Below are positions 42,469 to 52,432 of a DNA stretch of 64,000 nucleotides, piece by piece. The DNA is taken from contig MU006229.1 in the NCBI GenBank assembly GCA_010093685.1, positions 899,271 to 963,270 of the forward strand, given 5' to 3'. The notes under the pieces are model-generated. The model made no database searches. It worked only from the letters and a program-made list of their open reading frames with translations, and was not told the origin of the DNA. Position numbers and translations under genes: made by a program. Origin of the DNA: Ophiobolus disseminans (lineage: Eukaryota > Ascomycota > Dothideomycetes > Pleosporales > Phaeosphaeriaceae). Numbering within the stretch: position 1 is the first letter of the stretch; each line of letters starts with the position of its first letter.

Positions 42469-42592
42469 GCCCAATGCGGGGGTCGAACTGGAGTTCGTTA
42501 GTATGTTGATACTAGCAAGTGCTTCGTGGCTAAATTTACCCCGCAACCTTGAGATTAAGAGTCTCACGCTCTACCGATTGACTGCAGGATGT
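42469..42592 (-). tRNA. tRNA-Lys(CTT)-like sequence interrupted in the T arm (pseudo-tRNA)
   Basis: Read on the minus strand: a D-arm/A-box GTCAATCGGTAGAGC, an anticodon arm GAGACTCTTAATCTC (anticodon CTT), the variable loop AAGGT, then the 5' T-stem GCGGGG. About 52 nt later the T-loop and 3' strand GTTCGACCCCCGC and an acceptor-like ATTGGGC follow. A T6 run about 15 bp further (near 42450) would end Pol III transcription. The 5' acceptor half does not pair with the 3' half. A T-arm insertion cannot be spliced as a normal tRNA intron, so this is most likely a pseudogene or a tRNA-derived repeat. Confidence 0.65.
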
Positions 42593-43032
42593 TAGAACAT
42601 GCAAACAGAAGAAGGGAGGGGTTTACGCGCGCTAACCGGGCAGCTGATCTGCTTGATGAAAGAATGCTGGGCATCAAAAGATATATTGAACATCTCAATT
42701 TAAAACGTATTCGACTTGATAACTTCTAGCGGTAAAGACTGACAGCACCTTATCACGTGTCCTTACGCAGCGCGATCCCAGTGTGCGGGGTAAGGCATGT
42801 CATCCTTGCATATCTGTGCGAATTTCAGCACGCTTAGACATTTCTAGTTTAGCTCTACCGTTCGTTCCCACATCTCATACCTGGAACGCCTCGTACTTCC
42901 CCTCGCGACATCTTCAGGCTTCAACCAAAAGGTCAAGAATACATTGAGGATATCCAGGATCTTGTGAACAGCAACGACCACCAGCTTGCATTGGGCGATA
43001 TCAGCAGAACTGAACTACACATTTATGTAGTG

Positions 43033-43080
43033 TGTCCCATCTCCAGAAGTCCCATCTCCAGAAGTCCCATCTCCGAAAAG
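43033..43080 (-). repeat. Motif array, 15-bp period, past gene at 43180
   Basis: Three tandem copies of a 15-bp unit (TCCCATCTCCAGAAG on the plus strand, third copy changed to CGAAAAG). They lie 100-147 bp beyond the stop of the minus-strand gene at 43180. In that gene's sense they read CTTCTGGAGATGGGA. Confidence 0.8.
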
Positions 43081-43179
43081 TCCGGTCGTCGCCTCATATG
43101 TCCTATCTCCGCATGTTCTATCTTACAATGTCAAGCTTGCCAAGTCCCCTACGCATCCGCTGAAGATGCAGACGACAGC

Positions 43180-44088
43180 TTATGCAGGGCGTGAGGACCG
43201 ATGCTTCTCCACAGCGATGGTGCTAGCAAGGAAACCCTCCAGCCATTCGCTTTGCTTGTCCAACTTGTCCATCAACTCCCTTCCAAGAACTGCCTCTCTC
43301 TCTGCCGGTGTCTCATTCCGGACTGACTGACCGACACTCGGATTGGAGAACAGTGCGCACAACGCTTCGAGAGACGTGTCTTCGTGCTTTTGAGGCCGAA
43401 TGTTGTCAGTCAGGATCAACCATTCCTCCCACTGGGGTGCTTGGAACGGAGTGACTCCGCGACCAGCAAAGATCTTGAACTCGATCATGCTTTTGATGAG
43501 AGAATCGGGTGGCGGGCCCTTCAACCGCATGTCCTTTTTCATTGCGAGACCTAAGCTCTTGATCTGTCTCCGTGATGGCGGGGCATCTGTTGGGTTCCAG
43601 AAAATGTCGTACTCGGAAGTAGTGTTGGCGCGTTTTGAGGGGGTTGCTGGAGTTCCAGGAGTTCCTAGAGATGGGCTTCCTGGAGATGAGCCGCTAGCAA
43701 ATGCGGTGGTTGAAGATACTGTCGGCGTGTTGGGGAGTGGAGAAAAGTCTTGTTGTGGGGCGTTTGTAGGCGCGACACCTTGGGTGCTTGGAACAGTGAT
43801 ACCACCGGAAGTATTGGCCTTATAGAAGTGCCCGATCTCCTCCACCCAGATGCTCTTGAGCGTCCTCATATGAGCCTTCTTTTGGACACTGGTTTGCAGA
43901 GGCGCATCCCAGATCTTGACACTCTCATACTTTGTCGCCTCATGCTTGGGCCAGAAGGTGAAACTGGAGTACGAGCTAGTACCTCTTTCGTAGAGCGCGA
44001 GTACAATCTCCTTGTTGTCCTTGTCGAGACCAGCGTACATGAACTTGTGGCCCTCCTTGTTGACTTTGTACGTAGGTTTCGTAGACAT
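43180..44088 (-). CDS. Unrecognised protein with Ser/Pro-rich middle
   Basis: 302 residues, no intron; the first in-frame ATG is at 44088 (MSTKPTYKV). The N-terminal 90 residues are aromatic-rich and look folded (FMYAGLDKDNKE, SFTFWPKHEATKYESVKIWDAPL, TLKSIWVEEIGHFY). Residues 95-160 are Ser/Pro/Thr/Gly-rich, and the last 140 are helical. It has no signal or membrane segment and no family that I recognise. The Ser/Pro segment SGSSPGSPSLGTPG is encoded opposite a GAGATGGGCTTCCTGGAGATG stretch, that is, an antisense copy of the block's motif has become coding sequence. Confidence 0.72.
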   Translation of the reverse strand: MSTKPTYKVNKEGHKFMYAGLDKDNKEIVLALYERGTSSYSSFTFWPKHEATKYESVKIWDAPLQTSVQKKAHMRTLKSIWVEEIGHFYKANTSGGITVPSTQGVAPTNAPQQDFSPLPNTPTVSSTTAFASGSSPGSPSLGTPGTPATPSKRANTTSEYDIFWNPTDAPPSRRQIKSLGLAMKKDMRLKGPPPDSLIKSMIEFKIFAGRGVTPFQAPQWEEWLILTDNIRPQKHEDTSLEALCALFSNPSVGQSVRNETPAEREAVLGRELMDKLDKQSEWLEGFLASTIAVEKHRSSRPA

Positions 44089-44899
44089 GATGAGGTGCTG
44101 TGTAGGAGAATGTCGCTTTGTATTGCTTCCTTGGATGCTCAAGAGAATAGGTTTGATGCCGAGGGGTCGTAGAGGGCTCTTGAAAATTCTGTAGAAGTTG
44201 CGCGACTAACTATTAAGGTAGTCCTATAAGTGCGTTTTAGAGTAAGAGTAGGTGAAGGCGACTTCCAGAAGCACGGGAAATAGTGGAAATTCGCGCTCAC
44301 CTAGAGTCAATTACATCCCGCCATCACCTCGTGTTGGCGCCACATATACTATGCCTGGATCACCTCTACTGCGCTCACTCACCATGGTAAACATGATCAC
44401 AGCTAGTTATTTCCTCTTGTGTTGTATGAAGTCACCCTAGGAGGATAAATTTGGGATGCTCCAACCTTGGAAGCCGTCTCAAAGTATGTCCTGAGTGACC
44501 TCGCAGCGTTATTGAAACGTTTCGTGAACTCAGAAAATTTTGTGAGGACACCTAGGCTCTACTATTACCTTTGCTTTCAGAGTACGTCCTAAGTAACCTC
44601 GCAGCGTTGTTAGAATATTTTGTGCGTTCATAAAATATTGTGAGGACACTCAGGCTAGACTTTTGCCCTTGAGAAACAAGACGAACAGAATAATTCTCTG
44701 TACGGAATGGAAAGACTCCCTATGCTACTCCTCCCCCGCACTTCATCTTCAAGACCATAGCGAGCTCAATCTCTAGATCCTCGACGTCACATCTCTGTCC
44801 CATCTCCACATGTCCCATCTCCACATGTCCCATCTCTGAAATGTCCTCTTTCATGTCTTCCCATCCCGCCCAACTACTTGTTGGCATTGGGGTTGCTAC
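44089..44899. repeat. 98-bp tandem duplication and motif copies
   Basis: Units start at 44479 and 44577 and share TC-(A/G)AGTA-GTCCT-AGT-ACCTCGCAGCGTT and a TTTTGTGAGGACAC end. The second unit runs to about 44665, and many differences between units are C/T or G/A transitions. Two CCCATCTCCACATGT copies and a third degenerate one lie at about 44798-44840, 60-100 bp beyond the stop of the gene at 44900 and in its sense (ACATGTGGAGATGGG). No gene is supported. Confidence 0.7.
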
Positions 44900-46280
44900 T
44901 TAGGTAGCTTTCCTGTCAGGAGCCATGTCGCAGAGTGCCACCCAAGCTTCGTGTAAGCCCTTCTCGAATGTGTGAACCAGCGCACAAAAGGATCTCGTTG
45001 GGGCCAGAGTAATCAAGGTACGCTGGACGTACATCATCCTCCGAAAGGCTAACTTGTCCAGATTCACCTTTTTTTCCGGGTCCATGGCTTCCTTGAACAG
45101 CTTCTCGATGATGTGACCTTTCTGCTTATCGTCGGCCTCCTCCCACTTCTGCATCATTGCGCTGTCTACGAGAGCAATACTTTCCTCCAAGGCTCTGACT
45201 TTGACACGGACCTTCTCCAGGCTCAATAGGATGTCTTTGTACGCTCGAATGGCCTCTCTGTGCGCTTCTGGTGCCCATTTCACGATCGCTTTAGTGGTTG
45301 CTGTGGTCTTCTTTTTGTTTGAGTCGGTCAGATCTCGGTCGTAAGGTGGACACTTCAGGATTTTGCGTAGTCGATGGTGTCCTTTTAAGATTCCAAGCCG
45401 AAACTCCCTAGCCGTATCTAGAAACACGAAGAGACTCTCAAGGGTCAGATGCTTGGTGCCCTCGTTCACACCACGCGCTTCCAGTGATCCTATGACGTCG
45501 TCAAAATCGCCCACGTCTGGGAAGTCATATATTTCGTAATAGTCCGTTTTCCATGCTTGATTGAGGCGATGCATGCTAACTTTTGCTAAATTGATGAGAT
45601 AGCTGACCGCTACCTCTGTTTTTGACAGTGCAAGATCTATTGCGGTCTGCACATTCTCAGCTCTTCCCATGAGGTATATCAACGTCTCTTGGGCTGTGGG
45701 CAGTGCCACCCACCTGCGATGCATTAGAAAAGAGATCTTCCAACACGACACGTTTAAGACTTTACCTAGTATCATCCAGCGTTCCTCTCGGAGGTCTAGA
45801 CGCGTCCGAGTTTGTTCGAACTCTTGTCGATATTGGCGCTGGTTGTCGAAGAGAGAGAGGAGTAGTGAATCCGTCTGCAAGACCACTCGCAAGACCACCA
45901 CGCCCTTGTTGTGTGGCAGCCTGTGTGTGCGACGCGCTCCGAGACTTTTGCCGATGACCCAATTTTCCGTCCTTCAGCTGACCCCACTGGTCAATTCGAC
46001 GTCCCAATTCCTGCGCACCTTCCTTGCCGCTCAAAGTGTGAGGAGCTCCCGGACCAACTAACGCCATGATGAGGTCGGGATGCGGCGCAGTTGCTGGTGT
46101 GATAATATCCTCTGACGATATACCATGCGAATACTCAAGAGGCAGCAAGCCATACGTCAAATAGTACCGTTCGACTGAATATATAGCGTCTCGCAGGGTA
46201 GGATCATCTCGTTCCTCGGCAGGAAGAGGCTCCCCGCTGTCCGCATCTCTCAACACCAACGAAGGGGTGTCTTGAGCCAT
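44900..46280 (-). CDS. Unrecognised 442-aa protein, helical C-terminal domain
   Basis: Model complement(join(44900..45713,45766..46280)). The intron of 52 nt (GTAAAG...CGCAG with a CTAAT branch) splits an Arg codon and joins two overlapping frames cleanly (GTLDDT-R-WVALPTAQETL). The N-terminal 170 residues are polar and partly disordered. The C-terminal 270 form a charged, probably all-helical domain (TESLFVFLDTAREFRLGIL-like and LSLEKVRVKVRALEESIAL stretches). No signal, membrane segment or catalytic motif. Not recognised. Motif copies follow the stop. It is divergent from small gene C (297 bp between starts). Confidence 0.78.
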
Positions 46281-46577
46281 CGTGATACTTCAGTTGCTCG
46301 TGTCGATCGAAATGTTTGGCTCGGACGTGGTTGTCCGTGAGGAGAATGCGCGCGATGGTAGGTAGGAAAAGCTCGTGGAGCAAATGCCCACTATCAAACG
46401 CGCCCCAACAAACGCGCACACGTCACCGCCGTCACCTGCAATCTTATCTGCGATTTATCTTTCTCCTGCCAATTCTAAACCCCTCAACTCCTCCACCCCT
46501 CAACCCCTCAACTCACAGGTGAACACTGGAACCCTTCAACTCACTTCACAGCGACCACGCCTACTACGCGATCAAAC

Positions 46578-46940
46578 ATGGCCAGGAACACAAAGCGCAA
46601 GTCAGTCGACGAGATGTCGTCCCCGAAGGAGAAGCTCGCCAAGGGCATGCAGACAGCCTTGGGGCCCACTAAAGCCACGGTATGTTCGATTGGACCTCCG
46701 CCCGCATCCATGTACTAACATACCTAGGCTACAGCAGAAGACAATACCGACGCCTTGCGAAAGGAAGCGTTGGCGCTGGTTGCCAAGCTCCGCAAAGTGC
46801 GTGAGGACATTACGAACCTGGAGGATGACCAGACCGGTCTCAAAGAGTCCGCAGATTGCTTCAAGGACGTCATCATGGGTACGGTGGACCACGAGCAAAT
46901 GGCTCGCTCGATTTTCGAAGAGGTCAAGGTCGTCAAGTAA
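46578..46940 (+). CDS. Small coiled-coil protein C
   Basis: Model join(46578..46679,46728..46940), 104 residues; 48-nt intron GTATGT...CCTAG with a CTAAC branch, phase 0. The N-terminus is basic (MARNTKRKSVDEMSSPKEK, nuclear-signal-like). The rest is a heptad-like coiled coil (LRKEALALVAKLRKVREDITNLEDD) ending FEEVKVVK. Same size class, single intron and setting as A and B, but no convincing alignment to them. A strong motif copy (CTTTTGGAGATGGGACATC) begins about 42 bp past the stop and another lies near 47055-47080. Confidence 0.72.
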
Positions 46941-47290
46941 GATGTTGCCGGGACTCTGCGGTGCGACCAAGCTATCCAGAGACTTTTGGAGATGGGACAT
47001 CTGGAGATGAGACTTCATGATGAGGCACTGACGACACGATATAGACAAAAAAAGAGATGGGCAGGCTGGAGATGGGCAGCATAGTGAAGATTCTCCGGAT
47101 CTTCTCATCCTCATATACCAATACTTGACCCTCAATGACCTCTTGTGCACAGCTCGATGCCTCATCGTGAAGAGATTCAAAAAATACAAAGTGCAGCGAG
47201 GATATTCAGGCTCAACTATCACAATCACATCCCAAACACAATGCAACATCCTCGACATCATCCAAAAATCCCTCCCCCTAAACCCCCTCC
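46941..47290. repeat. Motif copies at right edge of the block
   Basis: At 46982-47013, a CTTTTGGAGATGGGAC / CATCTGGAGATGAGAC pair; at 47053-47080, GAGATGGGCAGG / CTGGAGATGGGCAGC. These are the last copies I see going right. The remainder is the 3' flank of the next minus-strand gene. Confidence 0.75.
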
Positions 47291-47855
47291 TCACTTTGCC
47301 ATCGCCCCAGTATCCTATATACAGTCAGCCCTTACCCTCCCACCCCTCTCACGCACCCCTACTCACCAAATAAACCTGATAATAATCCATCCTCACCTTC
47401 CCCTCCGCCTTAACCAAATGCGCCCTCGCCGCCCAATCCAACCCGCTCTCGCCCCCGCTCTTCAGCCCATACGTAACCGTGCCATACAGCATCACCTCAT
47501 CCGAGTAGCTGCCAAAAGGGAAGATCTTGATCGGGTTGTGCGAGCGCGAGGACACTTTTTCCCACATGGATTTACGCAGGGCGAGGATTTCTGCGGGGGG
47601 TTAGGAACGGAACGGGATGTGACGAGATTGAGAATGCAGGTGGATGTTGGGATGGATATTGGGATAGGCTGGGGACGACGCACCCTCCGATCCCTTCACA
47701 CTTTTCGACGCCATAACGACCGTCGCATCGTCAGTAAAGTACGTCACGTAGTGCTCGTGCGCGTCGGGCGTGTCGGACGTGGCGTAGAAGTCTTCGAAGA
47801 AGAGTTTGAAGTCTGGGTCGAGGTCGAGCTGGGTTTCAGATTTGTAGTTGTGCAT
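47291..47855 (-). CDS. SnoaL/NTF2-like fold protein
   Basis: Model complement(join(47291..47314,47367..47590,47684..47855)), 139 residues; introns of 52 and 93 nt, GTGAGT/GTGCGT donors, phases close. The cone-shaped NTF2-like fold is indicated by the pattern LFFEDFYATSDTPDAHEHYVTYFTDDATVVM, LRKSMWEKVSSRSHNPIKIF, VMLYGTVTYGLKSG, AARAHLV and MDYYQVYLDTGAMAK. Fungal SnoaL-like proteins of this size are common; some are polyketide cyclases or isomerases, most unassigned. The final exon encodes only seven residues. No catalytic Asp-His pair could be assigned. Cytosolic. Confidence 0.85.
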
Positions 47856-48240
47856 TTTGGGAACTTAAATATTGGAAAAAGGTACTGGAAATCTGGATGC
47901 GATGGTCAAGTGCTTTTGCGTGTCTTTGGGCCGCTCGGCAGGTCTGACGTAGCGGCGGGAAGATTTCGGGTGCGTTGGTGGGGGAAGATGCGTGGTGCGG
48001 GGCAGATTCGGGTGCGGCTTTTGGCGATGCTGAACGCGATGTTGTCGTGTGGATTTGCTATATCTTGGACGGGTACTCAATAACTGGCAAGTTTACATGC
48101 GTTTGAGTGTCTTTGTTGTCACAGCAGTCGTTCCCAGCGGGTTGAATATGATTCCGCCGCCGGATGAGCCCTTTCGATCAACTCGTTCAAAAGGCCGTAG
48201 TATATCCACCACACTCCAGCTGCATGCACCATAAATACCC
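47856..48240. other. Intergenic, nothing supported
   Basis: Upstream of the SnoaL-like gene and 3' flank of TPT1, both minus strand. Confidence 0.5.
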
Positions 48241-49323
48241 TCAAACATCCGCAAGCATGTCCCTCGAATCATCATTCACCATCGCCTTCCCACCCCGTCC
48301 ACCGCCTCGGCCGCCCCTCTTACCCTTACCCGCATCACCAACCTCCCTCTCCCACTCCTCAACATCCACAACGACACCCTCGGGCAGCTTTCCATCACTC
48401 ATCAACACACCGCCGCCCTGCTTCCGGCTCTCCACCCTCTTGAAGAACTCATACGACAAGAAGCCTTTGTCGTTGCCCTCGGTCAAGATGACACCGTTCT
48501 CGCTGACATGGAACTGAACACCAGCTGCTAGCGCGGCATTGATATCGATGTAGACGAGTATGCTAGAGTTCTTGCGCATGCCGGATATGACGGGCGCGGC
48601 TTCCTTTTCCTCTGTAGACGCGGTGTCGGCGACAGACTTGAAGCCTGCAGGCAAGCCAGACGCGAAGTGGATGTGATTGCGCCCCATTCTCCGCAGGCCA
48701 CCGCTCTTCAGGATAAGTTGCCATGCACGCTCATCAGTGCCGTGGACAACCGTCTCAGGCACATTTCCTGCTTCAACAGTGATAGGCGTGAGGAGACCTT
48801 CGTTGTCGACTTTGATCGAGTGGCCTTGGTTGGCGCGGATGAGATAGTCTGCTGGGTTGTCGGATTCCGAGATGCTTGAGAGCGCTTCAGATCCGAGTTC
48901 TTCTTGTGATGGTTCGCTCTCAGATGATGGGATCTGGTCATGTGATGAAGCCGGGATCATGGAGAGGCGCTTTTTGTCGTTGTTGACAACTGCATCGCGG
49001 AGTTCCGGGAATGTGATTTTGAGACCCTTGAGCGCGCGTGTGTTCAGCTACAATATGTTAGATGCGTTTCAAAAGAAGCCTAGAGCTTAATTCATTCTTG
49101 TAAGATGAGCATCTCGGATGTAATCATTCCACGACATGTTGAAGTTGATGACAGAGCGCAAACTTACAGCGTCCTGTACATTGACATATCCGCCCTTACC
49201 CAACTTCAGACCCTCCGAGCCTGCACCATGCCTGAGCAACCAACTGATCTTTTTCGACACCTGCACTTCTCGCGATTGGTTTGCTGGGTTACGGCTCCCG
49301 CCGCCGCGACCACCTCTACCCAT
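48241..49323 (-). CDS. TPT1: tRNA 2'-phosphotransferase (Tpt1/KptA)
   Basis: Removes the 2'-phosphate left at the tRNA splice junction, using NAD+. Model complement(join(48241..49047,49168..49323)), 320 residues. The 120-nt intron (GTAAGT...TTGTAG) joins VNVQDA to LNTRALKGLKITF, as in the family. KptA hallmarks: VSKKISWLLRHG, YLIRANQGHS, VVHGT--RAW--IL-SGGL, and NHIHFASG. The first in-frame ATG is 49323. Oddities: a spacer of about 35 acidic/Ser-rich residues (near 80-115) and Arg-Gly-rich runs at both ends (MGRGGRGGGSRN and RGGRGGGRGGK), suggesting extra RNA contact. The fold is otherwise complete. Confidence 0.93.
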
Positions 49324-49901
49324 CCCTTTCAAGACTTTTGTGAAAAGCTGATTTCTCGTTATTTTGGCGAGTTGAAGTTGCTGTAGCTGGTGTGTTGGGG
49401 AGCTTTTGCTAGTTGTATTGTAGCCTGTTGGATGTGGTTTGAGTGACGTGTGAATGAGTCAGGTACTGTTGTGAGACTGGAAGGGCGGTTCGTGGTAGGT
49501 ACCGAAAGGGTACCGTAAGGACGAAAGTTTGTGTGTGGCGAAGCTTGTAGGACCAATCAGAGGCAGGCGTGTAAACCGTAAAACTGCGTTCATGATTTTG
49601 CACTTTACTAAATTGTACCTGCCTTTTTGCCCTCAATAGTTGTTGCCCAGCATAATAAGACACACAAATTTGGTTCCTTCCAAGGTTACACAGCTTTTAC
49701 TCCAATCTCATTCAGAGCAGAAAACAAAGCTGCGTAACCGGCATTTGCTCGCATTGACGCCTGCACACTACTCATGCGTTCACAAACAACACTTTAAGAA
49801 ACGCAGCATCTCAGAATCTCAATACATACAAAGAAGCCTTCAGAGCAATCCGCCAAACCATGGACATTACCCCCAAACTCCCCAAACTCCCATCCCCCCC
49901 A
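49324..49901. other. Intergenic, nothing supported
   Basis: TPT1 promoter and 3' flank of the next minus-strand gene; no domain in the short frames. Confidence 0.5.
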
Positions 49902-50728
49902 TCAAGGCGTATACTTCGGCGGCGGCCCCTCCTCATGCACCACCCCACCCCCACCCCTCCCCTCCTCCGCCTCCCTTACCCCAACAGCCTTCCGCTGCTC
50001 CATCAACTCCAACCCCTGCGCCGCAATCCTCATCTGCTCCTCAGCACTCAACTCCGGCTTCGCAGCCCGTCGTTTCTTCCCACAGCAGCCCCTACAGCAA
50101 CACACCATAACCGCGACGAACCCGATAATCGACCCGATAATCACGCCCGCCAGCGCGCCCGACGAAAAATGCGGCTTGTCGTCGTAGTCGGAAGAGCGGG
50201 AGGAGCCGGAGTACGGTCGGGATGTAGCCGTTGCGCGTGTTAAGCTGCGCGTCGAGGATGTGAAGTCTGCTGTTTTGACCAAAATAATCGTCGGGCCTTC
50301 ATGCACGGCCAAGTTCGTTTTATCCAGTACGTCGCTCCCATAGCGGCGTTCGCGCATGTACATTTTCATGCTCTTTTCAGTGCGCGTGTCGGGGATAGGC
50401 AGGGCCTTGCGGTCGAACATGTAGGAGGTGAAGTACTCGGTGCTGTTGCCGGTGTTGGGTTGGAATAGGGTCAGGCTGCTGGTTAGGTCGTATTCGATGG
50501 CGACGCGCGAGTCGGAGTGGTAGTATGTGGGGGGCCAGTAGAAGCGAATGTCGTTGGCGCGGGCGCCTGGTTATTGGGGTTAGTGCTTGGATAGATAGAG
50601 GAGGAAGTTGGTGCTCATACAAATGCGCGTGCCATTTGGGGGCCAGCAGAAGGGTGTTGTTGCTTCGGATTGGCATATGTTAATTGCGGTGAGGTTTAGA
50701 GAGGTGGGTGTTTTTGCTATGCAATCAA
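49902..50728 (-). CDS. Single-pass membrane protein (5' end not resolved)
   Basis: Supported exons are complement(join(49902..50566,50621..50728)), with an intron of 54 nt (GTATGA...ACCAG). The external part is Cys-containing (ICQSEATTPFCWPPNGTRIC, one NGT sequon and another, NLT). A Ser/Thr-rich stalk (STRSLTRATATSRPYSGSSR) follows, then one transmembrane helix SSGALAGVIIGSIIGFVAVMV and a basic Cys cluster CCCRGCCGKKRR. The cytosolic tail ends PPPKYTP. This is the plan of fungal wall-sensor-like or mid2-like surface proteins, but no named family was recognised. The acceptor CGCAG at 50729 implies a further upstream exon with the signal peptide; I could not find it with confidence. Confidence 0.62.
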
Positions 50729-51581
50729 CTGCGATATATTAGCATTGCGTCCATGCCATCTTCATCTTTCTTCTTCGACATTACTTGCTCGAATAGTTAC
50801 TCATCGTGGCGTGACTATATCCTAGTGTAGGAGCAACGTGCTATTTACGGCAATTTCGTGAGAAAAATGTATACACTTCTTCCAGATAAAGATCCTACGT
50901 GTATCAAGAAGTGCATACCCATTTACCTATAAGCCAGTGTACGCCCGTAAGCCCCGCCCAACTAAGAAGAGACAAGCCACGATCGGCTCTTCTTGGCGGT
51001 AAGGCGGACTCCCAAGGGCGTTGAGAAATCTTGGTTTCCGCTCAAAACATAGCGCAAGCGCGATCTGGATACGCACGTAATGCAGACTCATGTGCAAAGA
51101 ATGATGCTAACATGAGTGCTCAAATAATTGTCTTTCGGCGGTAGAGACGATAGAAAAGACGAAAACGCGCCAAGTTCAGTCGCTTACCCATGACGCATTC
51201 CACGATGTTGTAAATGTGTGGACCAATGAAGATCAGGCACCCAGCCTCGTGTTGTCTGCCGTACAGGATTTGTACGAATGCCATGTGCCCAGCCACAGAA
51301 GGGGGCTGTGCAAGTGGGATGATGGCACGATTGAGCCTGCGGACTGCCTATCTAGCGATTAGCCTGCGCACTGTCTCATCCAGCGATTAGCCTTCGGTGA
51401 GCGAATTGGGGATAGACAGGACGTACCCGGAGTAGCAAATGGCATGCCTGATAATGAACTTGTCATAGGGAGAGAATGCGGACTGCCATGTACACTTCGA
51501 TGTATTGAGAATTACAAACGCCCTGACAAGAAAGCCCAATCGCTCGAACCCAGTACATCCAGCCACATTATATCATCAACC
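50729..51581. other. Intergenic, with a short tandem repeat
   Basis: Probably holds the missing first exon of the membrane protein. At 51333-51394 a 27/28-bp unit (GCCTGCGGACTGCC---CAGCGATTA type) occurs twice in tandem. Nothing else recognised. Confidence 0.4.
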
Positions 51582-52432
51582 TCAGCATGCGCAGCCCTCC
51601 TTTGCGCCCTCTGTCCTGGCACTGCCCAAGTTCACGCGTGCATCCTCTTGCCTGCCCAGATTTGTCTGCCCACCAACGCCCCGCGGGCCCTTCAAGCTCG
51701 TCTCGGGGATCGCGTTCGCAATCGCGGTAAACACCTCTGCGACATTCTGGCCGGTCTTCGCGCTAGTCTCGAAGAACAGCAAGCTCTCTTCGTCCGCATA
51801 CGACTTTGCAGTCTTGATAGGAACTCTCCGGGCGTCTGCGCCGTCGTCTTCTGCGGCATCTTCACCCTCAGCAGCCGGCGCAGCATCCGCATCTTCTGAT
51901 TCCTCGCCGCCTGCAGTTGCCAAATCGTATTTGTTTCCGACGAGCGCAATGACGATGCCGGGGGATGCTTGGCGGTGCAGTTCGGCGACCCAGTGCTGGG
52001 CTTTTACAAGGGACGAGGGCTTGGTGATGTCGTAGACGACGAGGGCGGCCTGAGCGTTGCGGTAGTACATGGGCGCGAGCGAGGCAAAGCGCTCCTGGCC
52101 TGCCGTGTCCCAGATCTCAAACTTGATCGTTCGGGTGGGCAGATTGCATTTCTGTGTGAGGAATGCGGCTGCAGAGGAGTGAGCATAGCTCCCCAAAACA
52201 CCGTCTCGTATGTGAGACAGTCCTCGTGCTACATACCTCCTATTGTGGGCTCCTTGTTTTCCTGGAAGTCGTTGTTGACGAAGCGCATGACCAGCGAAGA
52301 CTGCAATGAGGTCAGCTCCCTGCATTCAGTCGGCAACTACCAAGTGCCATATACCTTTCCAACAGCTGCCTCACCGAGCAGGACGAGCTTGACGCTGCTG
52401 CTCGGCTTCGGTTGCGCGGAAGCGTCCGCCAT
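51582..52432 (-). CDS. Rab5-type small GTPase (Ypt5/Vps21 class)
   Basis: Endosomal Rab controlling early-endosome fusion and vacuolar traffic. Model complement(join(51582..52168,52237..52300,52355..52432)), 242 residues; introns of 68 and 54 nt with correct phases. G1 GEAAVGKSS; effector loop KEPTIGAAFLTQ; G3 [18 protein letters not shown] (a Rab5 signature); G4 NKYDL; G5 ETSAKTG. The C-terminus CAC is a di-cysteine geranylgeranylation signal. It is longer than yeast Vps21 (210) because of an acidic Ala/Glu/Asp-rich insert of about 30 residues after NKYDL, a feature I associate with filamentous-fungal Rab5. ATG at 52432 starts at the normal position. Confidence 0.93.

Larger units (their letters stand above)
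41194..43179. other. AT-rich gene-poor stretch, 2 kb
   Basis: No protein gene is supported. It contains a motif copy near 41247-41262 (TTCTGGAGATGAGACTC), an interrupted tRNA-Lys-like sequence at 42469-42592, and a triplicated CCCATCTCC array at 43033-43080. Base composition between 41.3 and 42.4 kb is visibly AT-richer than the flanks, as in decayed or RIP-affected DNA. Confidence 0.6.

Noticed and set aside
43033..44840. CRISPR-like array of short repeats
   Set aside because: Repeats are 15 bp head to tail without unique spacers of constant length, and this is a fungal nuclear genome; it is a minisatellite-type motif.
34000..47090. Starship or other known giant transposon
   Set aside because: No DUF3435 tyrosine recombinase captain, transposase, reverse transcriptase or terminal repeats were seen in the block.
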